From contig JAGYIP010000008.1 in the NCBI GenBank assembly GCA_018402635.1, positions 372,001 to 436,000 of the forward strand: a stretch of DNA of 64,000 bases, in the 5' to 3' direction. The stretch is from Burkholderiaceae bacterium. GTDB lineage: Bacteria; Pseudomonadota; Gammaproteobacteria; Burkholderiales; Burkholderiaceae_A. Both the position numbers and the translations under genes were made by a program. The notes beneath the pieces were generated by a model that saw only the letters and a program-made list of their open reading frames with translations, made no database searches and was not told where the DNA came from. Below are positions 37,917-48,219 of the stretch, piece by piece. The stretch's first letter is position 1; each line of letters opens with the position of its first letter.

Positions 37917-38491
37917 TGCAATTGGATCAACCAGAGACCGGGTCGTCATCGCCCCCCATGCCGCAGGCCATCTTCCTGCGGCATCCCGCCCACTTTCTTG
38001 CGCTTGGGGCAGGCTCTGGGCTCTCGCCCGTGGGCCCGGGAACCGCGGGCACCCTCTGGGCCTGGGGCAGTTTTTTGGTGCTCGAGCAGCTCTTTTCCAC
38101 CACGGCGCTCTGGCTTTTGTTGCTCATCACCTTCCCGATTGCGGTCTGGGCCTGCACGCGCACAACCCAGGCGCTGGGAGCTGAGGACCATTCGAGTATC
38201 GTCATTGACGAGATCTGGGCCTTTTGGCTCGTTCTGCTTGTGCTTCCCCGCGACCTCGCAACGGACAGTGTCCTTGGCCCTTCAGGCCTTGCTGTTCCTC
38301 CCAACGATTGGGTTTTAACGGCGCTTGCCTTTTTTCTGTTCCGATTCTTTGACATTCTGAAGCCTCCTCCGGTGGGCTGGCTCGATCGCAGGCTAAAGGG
38401 CGGCTTGGGGGTCATGGCCGATGACCTTGCGGCCGCGGGTCTCACCCTGCTTGTGATTGCCATCCTGGTGCGCATCGGGGTTCTTGTGTGA
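37916..38491 (+). CDS. pgpA: Phosphatidylglycerophosphatase A
   Basis: A 191-residue inner-membrane protein that dephosphorylates phosphatidylglycerophosphate to phosphatidylglycerol. Motifs: FLALGAGSGLSPVGPGTAGT at the N-terminus, DHSSIVIDEIWAFWLVLLVL in the middle and FFLFRFFDILKPPPVGWLDR, LKGGLGVMADDLAAAG at the end, with several hydrophobic segments. The start codon shares its A with the thiL stop. Confidence 0.95.
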   Translation: MQLDQPETGSSSPPMPQAIFLRHPAHFLALGAGSGLSPVGPGTAGTLWAWGSFLVLEQLFSTTALWLLLLITFPIAVWACTRTTQALGAEDHSSIVIDEIWAFWLVLLVLPRDLATDSVLGPSGLAVPPNDWVLTALAFFLFRFFDILKPPPVGWLDRRLKGGLGVMADDLAAAGLTLLVIAILVRIGVLV

Positions 38492-38567
38492 CTCAGCCCA
38501 TGCCGCCCGTGCCGCCCATGCAGCCGATGCCCCCAGGCCTGCGCCATGGGCCTTTCACGAGGGCGCA

Positions 38568-39128
38568 GTGAATCTGCTTGGCCTGTCCTTGGGATGGGCG
38601 GCCCAGCGCTCAGGGGCTCGAATTGCCCTTGCGGAATCCTGCACCGGTGGGCTTGCATCAAGCTGGCTTACCCGCATTGCGGGCTCAAGCCAATGGTTTG
38701 AAGGTGGCGTGGTGAGCTATTCCAACGCCGTGAAGATGCATCAACTGCGGGTGCCTGCCGCGTTTCTACAGGCCCATGGGGCGGTGAGCGAGCCCGTGGC
38801 CCGCGCCATGGCCGAAGGCCTAGGCCAGCTGGCGGGCCCTTTGGCCAACGGGCTGTCTTTAAATGCCCCTTTTTCCTCGGGGCCCTTGCTAACCGCCGCA
38901 ATTACCGGGGTTGCAGGGCCAACGGGGGGGTCCAAGGAAAAGCCTGTGGGCCTGGTCTGGTTTGCCTGGGCCGAGTTCGATAGGCAGCAGCCCCAAGGCC
39001 TGCCCAGGCAGACCTGGTCGAGCTGCCAGCGGTTTGCCGGTGGCCGAGAGGCCATTCAACAACAGGCCGCCTGGTATGCCCTGGCGGGCCTCCTCGGCCA
39101 TTTTCTCGCAAGACCGGCGACGCCCTAA
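38568..39128 (+). CDS. pncC: Nicotinamide-nucleotide amidohydrolase (PncC/CinA C-terminal domain)
   Basis: About 186 residues from GTG 38568 (NLLGLSLGWAAQRSG). The CinA C-terminal family hydrolyses NMN to nicotinate mononucleotide and ammonia. Motifs: RIALAESCTGGLASSWLTRI (active-site Ser), SQWFEGGVVSYSNAVKM, and AITGVAGPTGGSKEKPVGLV. The ORF is open upstream to a TTG at 38484, but that extension is a low-complexity run of His/Ala/Pro; start choice is uncertain. It ends just before the recA promoter, as cinA often precedes recA. Confidence 0.92.
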   Translation: MNLLGLSLGWAAQRSGARIALAESCTGGLASSWLTRIAGSSQWFEGGVVSYSNAVKMHQLRVPAAFLQAHGAVSEPVARAMAEGLGQLAGPLANGLSLNAPFSSGPLLTAAITGVAGPTGGSKEKPVGLVWFAWAEFDRQQPQGLPRQTWSSCQRFAGGREAIQQQAAWYALAGLLGHFLARPATP

Positions 39129-39149
39129 AAAATTACCATCAAAACCCAC

Positions 39150-39178
39150 TTGAATACTGACTTTTTATACAGTATTGT
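39150..39178 (+). promoter_or_regulatory. recA promoter with LexA (SOS) box in the spacer
   Basis: A -35 TTGAAT (39150-39155) and -10 TATTGT (39173-39178) are 17 bases apart. The spacer holds TACTGACTTTTTATACAGTA (39155-39174), a CTG-N10-CAG palindrome matching the proteobacterial LexA operator. Bound LexA would block the promoter, giving SOS control of recA. A ribosome binding site AAAGGA precedes the ATG at 39214. Confidence 0.88.
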
Positions 39179-39213
39179 ACGTCTCAACCTGACTCGCTTT
39201 CTGAAAGGACACC

Positions 39214-40359
39214 ATGGACGATCTTCAAACCAAAAACCGCGCTGAAAAAGCCAAGGCACTTGCTGCCGCCATTGCCCAAATTGAAAAACAGTTCGGCAAA
39301 GGCTCCATTATGAAAATGGGCGAAAACGAGGTCGCGCCCGACATTCAAACCGTCTCTACAGGCTCACTTGGTCTCGACATCGCCCTGGGCGTTGGGGGCC
39401 TGCCGCGCGGCCGTGTGGTTGAAATCTATGGGCCCGAGTCCTCCGGTAAAACCACGCTCACCCTTCAGGTCATTGCCGAAATGCAAAAGCTTGGCGGGGT
39501 CTGCGCCTTTGTCGATGCCGAGCATGCGCTCGACAGCCAGTACGCGCAAAAGCTGGGTGTCAACCTTACCGAGCTCCTCATTTCTCAGCCCGACACCGGC
39601 GAGCAGGCGCTCGAAATTGTAGATGCCTTGGTGCGTTCGGGTTCGGTCGAACTCGTGGTCATCGACTCGGTGGCAGCCCTTACCCCACGCGCCGAAATTG
39701 AGGGCGACATGGGCGACTCTCTGCCGGGCCTTCAGGCGCGTCTCATGTCTCAGGCGCTTCGCAAGCTCACGGGCACTATTAATCGCACCAACACCCTCGT
39801 TATTTTCATTAATCAAATTCGCATGAAAATCGGGGTCATGTTTGGCAGCCCCGAGACCACCACAGGGGGTAATGCCCTTAAGTTTTATTCCTCGGTTCGG
39901 CTCGATATCCGCCGGGTGGGTTCGCTGAAAAAAGGCGATGAAGTCATTGGCTCTGAAACACGCGTTAAGGTGGTTAAGAACAAGGTGGCGCCGCCCTTTA
40001 GGCAGGCCGAGTTCGATATTCTTTATGGCGAAGGCATCTCGCGCGAGGGTGAAATTGTCGATCTTGGCGTGGAGTGCAACCTGGTTGAAAAGTCGGGCGC
40101 TTGGTACAGCTACAACGGCGAAAAAATTGGCCAAGGAAAAGACAACTCGCGTGAGTTCCTTCGACAGAATCCGGCGATCGCCGTTGAAATCGAAAACAAG
40201 GTTCGCGCGCACTATGGGGTTGCAGAGCTTGCACCGCCAACGCTAAAAGTGGTCAGCGCAGCCACCGACGACCCCGCTGACATCACCCCGGCCACTGAAA
40301 AGCCGGCTCGTCGTGGCCGTGACACCTCCAAAGACGGCTCACGTGCCGAGGCCGCCTAG
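39214..40359 (+). CDS. recA: Recombinase RecA
   Basis: A 381-residue RecA, of usual length plus a C-terminal extension rich in Pro/Lys/Asp. It forms ATP-bound filaments on single-stranded DNA for recombination and SOS induction. Motifs: [19 protein letters not shown], Walker [30 protein letters not shown], Walker [13 protein letters not shown], loop 2 [16 protein letters not shown] and the C-terminal [15 protein letters not shown]. It is the first gene after a LexA-controlled promoter and overlaps recX by 17 bases. Confidence 0.98.
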   Translation: MDDLQTKNRAEKAKALAAAIAQIEKQFGKGSIMKMGENEVAPDIQTVSTGSLGLDIALGVGGLPRGRVVEIYGPESSGKTTLTLQVIAEMQKLGGVCAFVDAEHALDSQYAQKLGVNLTELLISQPDTGEQALEIVDALVRSGSVELVVIDSVAALTPRAEIEGDMGDSLPGLQARLMSQALRKLTGTINRTNTLVIFINQIRMKIGVMFGSPETTTGGNALKFYSSVRLDIRRVGSLKKGDEVIGSETRVKVVKNKVAPPFRQAEFDILYGEGISREGEIVDLGVECNLVEKSGAWYSYNGEKIGQGKDNSREFLRQNPAIAVEIENKVRAHYGVAELAPPTLKVVSAATDDPADITPATEKPARRGRDTSKDGSRAEAA

Positions 40360-40824
40360 GTCTGCAGCACCCGTTTCTCTTAAGGCTAGGGCCATAGCGG
40401 CCCTAGCTCGTAGAGACTACAGCCGCAAAGAGCTTCACAAAAAACTTGTCGGCTTTGCGCAGTCCGAGCAGGCCCTTGAAGACGTTCTAAACCTGCTCGA
40501 GGCCAAAAACCTACTTTCCAATGCTCGCTTTGCCGATGCCTTCGTTCATCAGCGCCAGGCAAGGTTTGGGCATGCACGCCTTCTTTACGAGCTCGAGCAG
40601 CACGGCCTCGACCCCGAACTCATTCAAACGCAGAAGAAGCACCTGCATGAGACCGAGAATGAACGCGCCTTTGCAGTCTGGGCAAAGAAGTTTGGCACAG
40701 CCCCCATCAACACCTACGAGAAGGCCAAACAAATTCGGTTTCTTGTTGCCCGCGGCTTCTCCCCGAGGTCTATCGCTGGCTTGAGGCTCGGCATTTCGCG
40801 CCCGCTGACAGTCCGTCATCCTAA
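40343..40824 (+). CDS. recX: RecA regulator RecX (apparent frameshift near the 3' end)
   Basis: A GTG at 40343 inside the recA 3' end opens the RecX frame: [38 protein letters not shown] and [20 protein letters not shown]. The track ORF drifts off after [15 protein letters not shown]. Adding one C to the C4 run at 40761-40764 gives the expected [13 protein letters not shown] and a TAA at 40824, for about 160 residues. RecX limits RecA filament growth; it is commonly cotranscribed with recA. Confidence 0.88.
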
Positions 40825-40926
40825 GCTCAGAGCCACTTCCCACATCACAGTTGGCCTACCCTGCGGGCAAAGCGGGTCGTTGAAGCCCGCGTGCTACCAT
40901 TTTTAGGCTCGAGGGGAGTCAAACCA

Positions 40927-42087
40927 ATGAAAATTCACGAATACCAGGGTAAAGATATCCTGCGCCGCTACGGTGTTGCAGTGCCGCGAGGCATAGCCTG
41001 TTTTAGTATTGACGAGGCCGTTGACGCCGCAAAAACCCTGGGGGGCCCTGTATGGGTCGTCAAGGCACAAATCCACGCGGGTGGTCGTGGCAAGGGGGGT
41101 GGGGTCAAGCTTGCCAGGTCTCTTGATGAAGTGCGTAGCCATGCCAGCCAAATTCTAGGCATGCAGCTTGTCACCCACCAGACGGGCCCTGAAGGTCAAA
41201 AGGTAAGGCGCCTGCTCATTGAAGAGGGGGCCGATATTCAAAAAGAGCTCTACCTTGCTGTGGTCACCGATCGCGTGACCCAGAAGGTCTGCATCATGGG
41301 GTCTTCTGAGGGCGGCATGGATATTGAGCATGTTGCCGAGACGCAGCCCGAGAAAATCCACAAGACCTTTGTTGACCCCTTAAAGGGCTGCACAGACGCC
41401 CAGGTTGACGAGCTCTCTGCGGCCATTGGCATTCCACCCGCATCCATTGCCCAGGCACGCCAGGCCATTCAAGGCCTCTACAAGGCCTTCTGGGAGACCG
41501 ATGCCTCACTTGCAGAAATCAACCCACTCATTCTCACCGGCGATGGCAAGGTCATTGCGCTTGATGCGAAATGGAACTTTGATTCCAACGCCCTGTTTCG
41601 TCACCCGGACATTGTTGAACTTCGCGACCTCGATGAAGAGGACCCGGCAGAAATTGAAGCCAGCAAGTTTGACCTTGCCTACATTCAGCTTGACGGCAAC
41701 ATTGGCTGCCTTGTTAATGGCGCCGGCCTTGCCATGGCCACCATGGACACCATTAAGCTTTTTGGTGGCGAGCCAGCGAACTTTCTTGATGTTGGCGGTG
41801 GCGCCACCACCGAGAAGGTCACCGAGGCCTTCAAAATTATGCTTGGCAATCCCAAGGTCGAGGCCATTCTGGTGAACATCTTTGGCGGCATTATGCGTTG
41901 CGACGTCATCGCCGAGGGCGTGGTGTCGGCCTCCAAAGCCGTGGGTCTCAAGGTGCCTCTGGTGGTTCGCATGAAGGGCACCAACGAAGATCAGGGCAAG
42001 AAAATTCTGGCCGACTCAGGCCTACCCATTATTTCGGCCAACACCATGGGTGAGGCCGCCGAAAAAGTCGTGGCCGCGGCGCGCTGA
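40927..42087 (+). CDS. sucC: Succinyl-CoA ligase beta subunit
   Basis: A 386-residue ATP-grasp subunit of the TCA enzyme that makes ATP or GTP from succinyl-CoA. The ATG at 40927 follows GGGGAG. Motifs: [60 protein letters not shown] (nucleotide site), [39 protein letters not shown] and [19 protein letters not shown]. The track start at 40891 is unneeded. Confidence 0.97.
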   Translation: MKIHEYQGKDILRRYGVAVPRGIACFSIDEAVDAAKTLGGPVWVVKAQIHAGGRGKGGGVKLARSLDEVRSHASQILGMQLVTHQTGPEGQKVRRLLIEEGADIQKELYLAVVTDRVTQKVCIMGSSEGGMDIEHVAETQPEKIHKTFVDPLKGCTDAQVDELSAAIGIPPASIAQARQAIQGLYKAFWETDASLAEINPLILTGDGKVIALDAKWNFDSNALFRHPDIVELRDLDEEDPAEIEASKFDLAYIQLDGNIGCLVNGAGLAMATMDTIKLFGGEPANFLDVGGGATTEKVTEAFKIMLGNPKVEAILVNIFGGIMRCDVIAEGVVSASKAVGLKVPLVVRMKGTNEDQGKKILADSGLPIISANTMGEAAEKVVAAAR

Positions 42088-42104
42088 AAAGGGACGAAAC
42101 AACT

Positions 42105-42982
42105 ATGTCAATTCTTATTAATAAAGACACCAAAGTCATTACCCAGGGCATTACTGGCAAGACAGGTCAGTTCCATACGCGCATGTGCCGCGACTATGCC
42201 AATGGCAAAAACTGTTTCGTCGCGGGTGTGAACCCCAAGCGTGCAGGCGAAGACTTCGAGGGCATCCCCATTTACGCCTCGGTGAAAGAGGCCAAGGCCC
42301 AGACAGGTGCAACCGTCTCGGTCATCTACGTACCGCCTGCCGGTGCGGCCGAGGCCATCTGGGAGGCCGTGCAGGCCGAGCTTGATCTGGTTATTTGCAT
42401 TACCGAAGGCATTCCCGTTCGCGACATGATGCTGGTTCGCAATCAGATGAGGGCCGCCAACAGCAAAACCTTGTTGCTTGGGCCAAATTGTCCTGGCCTC
42501 ATCACGCCAGAGGAAATTAAAATTGGGATCATGCCCGGCCACATTCACCGTAAGGGGCGCATTGGCATTGTCTCAAGGTCGGGCACCCTAACCTACGAGG
42601 CAGTTGGCCAGGTCACTGAACTTGGTCTTGGCCAGTCGTCTGCCGTGGGCATTGGCGGGGACCCTGTCAATGGCATTAAACATATTGATGTCTTAAAGAT
42701 GTTTAACGACGACCCCGATACCGACGCCGTAATTATGATTGGCGAAATTGGCGGGCCTGACGAGGTGAACGCGGCTCAGTGGGCCAAAGACAACATGAAA
42801 AAGCCCATTGTTGGCTTCATTGCAGGCGTCACCGCGCCCCCCGGAAAGCGCATGGGTCATGCCGGCGCGCTTATCTCAGGGGGTGCCGATACGGCCCAGG
42901 CCAAGCTTGAAATCATGCAGGCCTGTGGAATTAAAACCACCAAAGACCCATCCGAGATGGGCAAACTTTTAAAGGGCGTTCT

Positions 42983-42986
<4 letters not shown>
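42105..42986 (+). CDS. sucD: Succinyl-CoA ligase alpha subunit
   Basis: A 293-residue CoA-binding subunit. Motifs: [29 protein letters not shown]-type CoA loop (seen as [16 protein letters not shown]), [53 protein letters not shown] and [14 protein letters not shown] with the phospho-accepting histidine. It lies 17 bases after sucC and its stop overlaps the start of a 31-residue ORF. Confidence 0.97.
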
Positions 42987-43962
<976 letters not shown>

Positions 43963-44613
43963 CTAGACATTCAAATTGAAATAGGTGCGACGCCCGCGCA
44001 GCTGAACAATCTGCTGCACCAGGGCCTCAAAGTCGTCCTCGCGGTCGATGGGGTTGAGTGCGGCTGTGTTCACGATAAGCAAGGGGGCATCCTCGTAGCG
44101 ATGAAAGAAGTCGGTATAGGCCTCGGACAACGCCCGCAGATAGTCATGGGACATGCCCTGCTCCATGGCGATACCCCGCTGCGAAATGCGGGTCACCAAC
44201 TGCTCGGCAGAGGCCTGCAGAACAATCACGAGATCGGGGGTGGGGGCCTGAGGCCTAAGCGACTCATAGATGGTCTGGTACAGGGCGAGCTCGTCGTCTG
44301 ACAAAGTAAGGCGCGCAAAGAGAGGGTCCTTCTCAAGCATAAAGTCAGACACCATGAACTCATTGAAGAGGTCACGCTGCGAGACTTCGCGCAGCTGATC
44401 AATACGTTGGAATAAAAAAAACAACTGCGTCGGAAAGGCAAAGCGGGCGCTGTCTCGGTAAAACCGCGACAAAAAAGGGTTGGCCTCGGGGGCCTCAAGC
44501 AAGGCACGATAGCCAAACCGCTCTGCAAACTTCAGTGCCAGGCTGCTCTTGCCCACCCCAATGGGCCCTTCAAAGACAATCGAGCGAAAGCGTTGGCACC
44601 AGTCGGGTCTCAT
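43963..44613 (-). CDS. Deoxynucleoside kinase family protein
   Basis: A 216-residue P-loop kinase of the dNK/deoxyguanosine-deoxyadenosine kinase type, which phosphorylates salvage deoxynucleosides. Walker A is FEGPIGVGKSSLALKFAERF; further family elements are PEANPFLSRFYRDSARFAFP, LFNEFMVSDFMLEKDPLFAR and LVIVLQASAEQLVTRISQRG. In betaproteobacteria this gene regularly lies between folK and the pan genes. Which deoxynucleoside it prefers is not readable. It overlaps folK by 4 bases. Confidence 0.9.
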   Translation of the reverse strand: MRPDWCQRFRSIVFEGPIGVGKSSLALKFAERFGYRALLEAPEANPFLSRFYRDSARFAFPTQLFFLFQRIDQLREVSQRDLFNEFMVSDFMLEKDPLFARLTLSDDELALYQTIYESLRPQAPTPDLVIVLQASAEQLVTRISQRGIAMEQGMSHDYLRALSEAYTDFFHRYEDAPLLIVNTAALNPIDREDDFEALVQQIVQLRGRRTYFNLNV

Positions 44614-45179
44614 GCCGCCTTCTCCACGGAGTCGATGGGCTCAGCAATGGGCTGGCTATCGGCCCGCGCTGCCTCAGGCAGTTGCAGCCAGAGATCTTCA
44701 AGACAACAGGGCTCGCCCGTGAGGGGGTGGGGCAGTGTCAAACGCCCGCCAAGCCAGGGGTCAAGATCAAGAAGCGGCCCCAGCACGAAGCCGCGGCTGC
44801 AGGCACGGGGATGCGGCAGGCATAGCCTTGGGCTGTTCACAGCCGTACCCTCCATCCAAATTAGGTCGAGGTCAAGCGTACGCGCAGCGGCTCGCGTGTT
44901 GCTGGGCTTAGGCCCACGAACACGGCCCCACTTGTTCTCCAGGGCAAGAAGGCTCTCAAGCAGGTGCAGCGGTTCAAGATTGGTTTGAACCAGACTGCAG
45001 GCATTAAAGAACATTGGCCCCTCGGCCATGACCGGTGCCGAACGCCAAAGCCGTGAATGGGCAAGAACCCGGCTGCTCTCAAGCCCTTGAAGTTCCTTCA
45101 TGACAAGTTGAAGAGTGGTCTGCGCCGGACGGTCTGCAAAAGGAAGGTTGGCCCCAAGGGCAAGAACAGCAAGCCTCAT
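44610..45179 (-). CDS. folK: 2-amino-4-hydroxy-6-hydroxymethyldihydropteridine pyrophosphokinase
   Basis: A 189-residue HPPK that transfers pyrophosphate from ATP to the pterin in folate synthesis. It begins MRLAVLALGANLPFADRPAQ and has APVMAEGPMFFNACSLVQTN, and the HPPK signature RAAARTLDLDLIWMEG, followed by PHPRACSRGFVLGPLLDLDP. The C-terminal 40 residues extend past the usual 160. Overlaps pcnB by 4 bases. Confidence 0.95.
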   Translation of the reverse strand: MRLAVLALGANLPFADRPAQTTLQLVMKELQGLESSRVLAHSRLWRSAPVMAEGPMFFNACSLVQTNLEPLHLLESLLALENKWGRVRGPKPSNTRAAARTLDLDLIWMEGTAVNSPRLCLPHPRACSRGFVLGPLLDLDPWLGGRLTLPHPLTGEPCCLEDLWLQLPEAARADSQPIAEPIDSVEKAA

Positions 45180-46693
45180 GACTGCGTGCCTCCGCCGCCT
45201 CCGTCTCCACCACCGCCGCCCTCAGCCCCGGCCTGCCCCTGGCCTGCAGGCTTTGATCGGCGTCGGCGCCGAGGACGTGCAGGCCTTGCCTGTTCCTCTG
45301 CAGTGGTAAGGCCGTTAAGCGCATCCGTCTGCTCGGGTGCGCCGGGCTCAGACCGAGACGCCCGCGTGCTCACACGGCGTGCACTGGTTTTGTGGACAAG
45401 CTCGGCACGGTGCTCTTCCCCTTCAGCCTCAAGAAACTCGGTCCACCATGCACCAAGGCCTTCGGGTGCCTGGCCCACGGCCTCGCGAAGCAGAAGGAAG
45501 TCGTAGCCCGCCCGAAAGCGAAGATGACTAAGTAGCCGAAAGGGCGCCTGGCCATTGCGTTTCTCGAACCGGGGCTGAAGCATCCAGATCTCTCGCAGGT
45601 CGGCAACCACTCGTTTTTGAATGGAGAGCCGATCAAGCTGTTGATCGATGACCTGGTCAATGGCCTCATGCAGGGCAGGAACGGCCTTCATGCCCTGGGC
45701 CTCAAGCTGCTTCCAGTGTCGGTAGACGGGGCACCAGAGAAGGCTTGCAAACAAAAAGCCCACCGAGATGGGCTTACCCTGCTGAACCCGTTGGTCGGTG
45801 CGCTCAAGGGCAAGCCTTACAAAAGAAAGGGCCTGATGCTTTTCCTTCTCACTGCCCTCGGGCTCAAGGACCATGTCCACAAGCGGCAGGCAGCCATGAT
45901 GCAGGCCATAGCGGCGCAGCTGTTGCAGCCCTAAGAAGGCCTGACCCGACTGCAAGAGCTTAATCATTTCGTCAAAGAGCCTTGCCTGGGGGACATTCAC
46001 AATAAGGTCGGCCAGGTCGGCAATGGGCTCGGTGGTCTTTGACTCGAGGTCAAACTGCAGCTTGGCAGCAAACCGCACGACACGAAGCATACGCACGGGG
46101 TCTTCCCTGTAGCGACGCTCGGGCTGACCAATAATTCGGATGCGACGCGCCTGCAGGTCTTCCACCCCATGGTGGTAGTCCAGAACCGTGTCGCTTAATG
46201 GGTCGTAGTAAAGGGCATTAATACTGAGGTCGCGACGGGCTGCATCCTCGTGCTGCTCGCCAAAGGTGTTGTCACGCAACACCCGGCCGTGGGCATCGGT
46301 CTCGTGGTCCTCGCCTGCAGCCGCCCGAAAGGTTGAGACCTCAATGGTCTCGGGCCCGAACAGAACATGCACCAGACGAAAACGTTTTCCAATCATTCGT
46401 GCACGGCGAAAAATATGCTGGACGTCTTCGGGTGTTGCATCGGTGGCCACGTCAAAGTCCTTCGGCCGAAGGCCAAGCATGAGGTCGCGCACAGCACCCC
46501 CCACAACAAAGGCCTTGTAGCCTGCCTGCTGCAGGCCCTCCACGGTGCGAATCGCCCCTGACGAGACCAGCCTGCGGTCAATGCCAACATGCGAGGCCTT
46601 ATGAACTTTAGGATCGTGGCCGCCTGCATGGCCCCGACCGTGGGCATGCCCGGGGGCAAACCTTGCAAGGGAGCGGAGGAGTTTACGAATCAC
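45176..46693 (-). CDS. pcnB: Poly(A) polymerase I
   Basis: About 505 residues if started at GTG 46693, where the frame reads VIRKLLRSLARF, like the family N-terminus; an ATT follows directly (E. coli pcnB uses ATT). It adds poly(A) to RNA 3' ends. Motifs: YKAFVVGGAVRDLMLGLRPK, DFDVATDATPEDVQHIF, RVLRDNTFGEQHEDAARRDL, SINALYYDP and REDPVRMLRVVRFAAKL. A His/Gly-rich segment (GHAHGRGHAGGHD) lies near the N-terminus, and the C-terminus ends with a basic run RPRRRRRSK and a Gly-rich tail. The track start at 46795 overlaps the HAD gene. Confidence 0.93.
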   Translation of the reverse strand: MIRKLLRSLARFAPGHAHGRGHAGGHDPKVHKASHVGIDRRLVSSGAIRTVEGLQQAGYKAFVVGGAVRDLMLGLRPKDFDVATDATPEDVQHIFRRARMIGKRFRLVHVLFGPETIEVSTFRAAAGEDHETDAHGRVLRDNTFGEQHEDAARRDLSINALYYDPLSDTVLDYHHGVEDLQARRIRIIGQPERRYREDPVRMLRVVRFAAKLQFDLESKTTEPIADLADLIVNVPQARLFDEMIKLLQSGQAFLGLQQLRRYGLHHGCLPLVDMVLEPEGSEKEKHQALSFVRLALERTDQRVQQGKPISVGFLFASLLWCPVYRHWKQLEAQGMKAVPALHEAIDQVIDQQLDRLSIQKRVVADLREIWMLQPRFEKRNGQAPFRLLSHLRFRAGYDFLLLREAVGQAPEGLGAWWTEFLEAEGEEHRAELVHKTSARRVSTRASRSEPGAPEQTDALNGLTTAEEQARPARPRRRRRSKPAGQGQAGAEGGGGGDGGGGGTQS

Positions 46694-46706
46694 GAGGCTA
46701 AGAGTA

Positions 46707-47414
46707 TCAAGCCTCTGGGGATTTGAAGAGATCAAGAATGGGCCAGCCCTGGGCCCTGGCATGGGCTCGAAGTCGGTCATCGGGGTTGGTTGCAACCGGA
46801 TGGCTTACCCGGGCAAGTAAGGGCAGGTCGTTCATGGAGTCGCTGTAAAACCAGGAGACCTCAAAGTCCTCCAGCCCAAGGCCTTTCAACGCAAGCCACT
46901 GGGCCACTCGGGTCACCTTGCCCTCTCGAAAGCTTGGCAGGCCCTTGTGCCTGCCGGTGAACTCACCCTTGGCATCGGTCTCCACCTCTGTGGCAATGAG
47001 CTGATCAATACCAAAGGCCTGGGCGATGGGCCGGGTAATAAAGTCGTTGGTGGCCGTGACCACCGCGCAGAGGCTGCCCTCGTCCTGATGCCTGCGCACC
47101 AGTGCCCGCGCCGTATCAAGCACCTGGGGGAATATGACGCGTTGAAGGAAATCGTCGCGCCAGGCCTCAAGCTGATGCCGAGGATGCTCGCCAAATGGCC
47201 CAAGCTGAAAGGCTAAAAAGGCATCAATATCAAGAACACCCGCCTTGTACTGCTCATAGAACTCGTCGTTACGGCGCCTATGCCATTGCGGGTCAACCAG
47301 CCCTAGCCTGGCAAGCTCGTTGGCCCAGCTGACATCGCTGTCAATGGGCAAGAGCGTGTGATCAAGGTCGAAAAGGGCAAGCTGCAAAGGTGGCGATGAA
47401 TCAGGCGGAGGCAT
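46707..47414 (-). CDS. HAD-superfamily hydrolase, subfamily IB (phosphoserine phosphatase-like)
   Basis: About 235 residues from ATG 47414 ([20 protein letters not shown]). The HAD motif I is LALFDLDHTLLPIDSDVSW; motif II lies in LCAVVTATNDFITRPIAQAF; motif III/IV is KVTRVAQWLAL ... VSWFYSDSMNDLPLL. It matches the IB group of SerB-like phosphatases that regularly lies between hda and pcnB in betaproteobacteria. The substrate is unknown. It overlaps hda by 14 bases. Confidence 0.92.
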   Translation of the reverse strand: MPPPDSSPPLQLALFDLDHTLLPIDSDVSWANELARLGLVDPQWHRRRNDEFYEQYKAGVLDIDAFLAFQLGPFGEHPRHQLEAWRDDFLQRVIFPQVLDTARALVRRHQDEGSLCAVVTATNDFITRPIAQAFGIDQLIATEVETDAKGEFTGRHKGLPSFREGKVTRVAQWLALKGLGLEDFEVSWFYSDSMNDLPLLARVSHPVATNPDDRLRAHARAQGWPILDLFKSPEA

Positions 47415-48192
47415 TTTTAATGGGCCCTTCCATAAGGCTTCGAATAAGGTTAAGCCCAATTGGTTTTTTTAAAGCCAGGGCTCGGGAGTCGGCTGCATCC
47501 ATTAAGGCTGTGAGGCGGTCAAGCCCTCGGGGAAGGCGCTCGAGCATGAATCGGAAAAGGCTGTCGTAGTCGGGCCGGCTGGGCTGGTTCATCCAGCCCA
47601 GCTCAAAGGCACGGTTGCGCAAGGCCTGTAGCTTTTCAGAGTCTGAGAGCTCTTGGAGTTCAAAAATAAGACCCTGGCCAAGCCGTGTTCGCAGGTCTTC
47701 ACGCCTTAGAAGGCTCTGCAAGGGCGGACGGTCTGCGGTCACTACAAGCCTTTCATGGGTCTCTGCACTGCGAACAAAAAGCTTAAAGAGGGTCGCCTCG
47801 AGCCTTTCGCTCTCAACGGCCTTGTGCAGGTTATCAAGCAGCCAGGTCTTTGCCCGTGCCTGGTCAAAGAGCTGTATGAAGGCAAGCGCCTCGTCGCTGT
47901 CTTGAAGATCCACGTAATGGCAGGCCGCAGACGCTTGCGCCCAGGCCTGTGTCCAAAAGCTTTTCCCCGAACCCGGCGGCCCCCAGAGGTAAAGGCTTGC
48001 GGCCTCAAGACCCCCGCCCTGCCCAGGGCCCCCCTGCCGGGTCTTTGCAAAGGCCATGGGCTGCTCGGGCCGACAAAACCGTTCGAGCCAGAGCAAAGCC
48101 TCTGTGTTGGCTCCGATGACCCCGCGGTTAAGCGAGGGCCGTGGAGCCGTCATGAGCGCAAGGGGCTGCTGGGATAGAAGGTCGTCTGCCAT
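47401..48192 (-). CDS. hda: DnaA-related regulatory protein Hda
   Basis: A 263-residue AAA+ protein that, with the beta clamp, stimulates ATP hydrolysis by DnaA and prevents over-initiation. It begins [13 protein letters not shown], including a QxxL clamp-binding-like sequence (QQPLAL) near the N-terminus. The P-loop is [19 protein letters not shown], Walker B-like [20 protein letters not shown] and the arginine-finger/sensor region [19 protein letters not shown]. The purM / hda divergence and the following HAD-pcnB-folK genes are the usual order. Confidence 0.93.
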   Translation of the reverse strand: MADDLLSQQPLALMTAPRPSLNRGVIGANTEALLWLERFCRPEQPMAFAKTRQGGPGQGGGLEAASLYLWGPPGSGKSFWTQAWAQASAACHYVDLQDSDEALAFIQLFDQARAKTWLLDNLHKAVESERLEATLFKLFVRSAETHERLVVTADRPPLQSLLRREDLRTRLGQGLIFELQELSDSEKLQALRNRAFELGWMNQPSRPDYDSLFRFMLERLPRGLDRLTALMDAADSRALALKKPIGLNLIRSLMEGPIKNASA

Positions 48193-48219
48193 AGAATGAT
48201 CATTTTCGGGTGCATTGCT

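Noticed and set aside
38484-38567. Upstream extension of pncC
   Set aside because: The frame is open but encodes a low-complexity His/Ala/Pro run overlapping pgpA; the family N-terminus is better matched from GTG 38568.
39364-40212. 282-codon ORF antisense to recA
   Set aside because: A shadow frame of a highly conserved gene; no motif or ribosome binding site.
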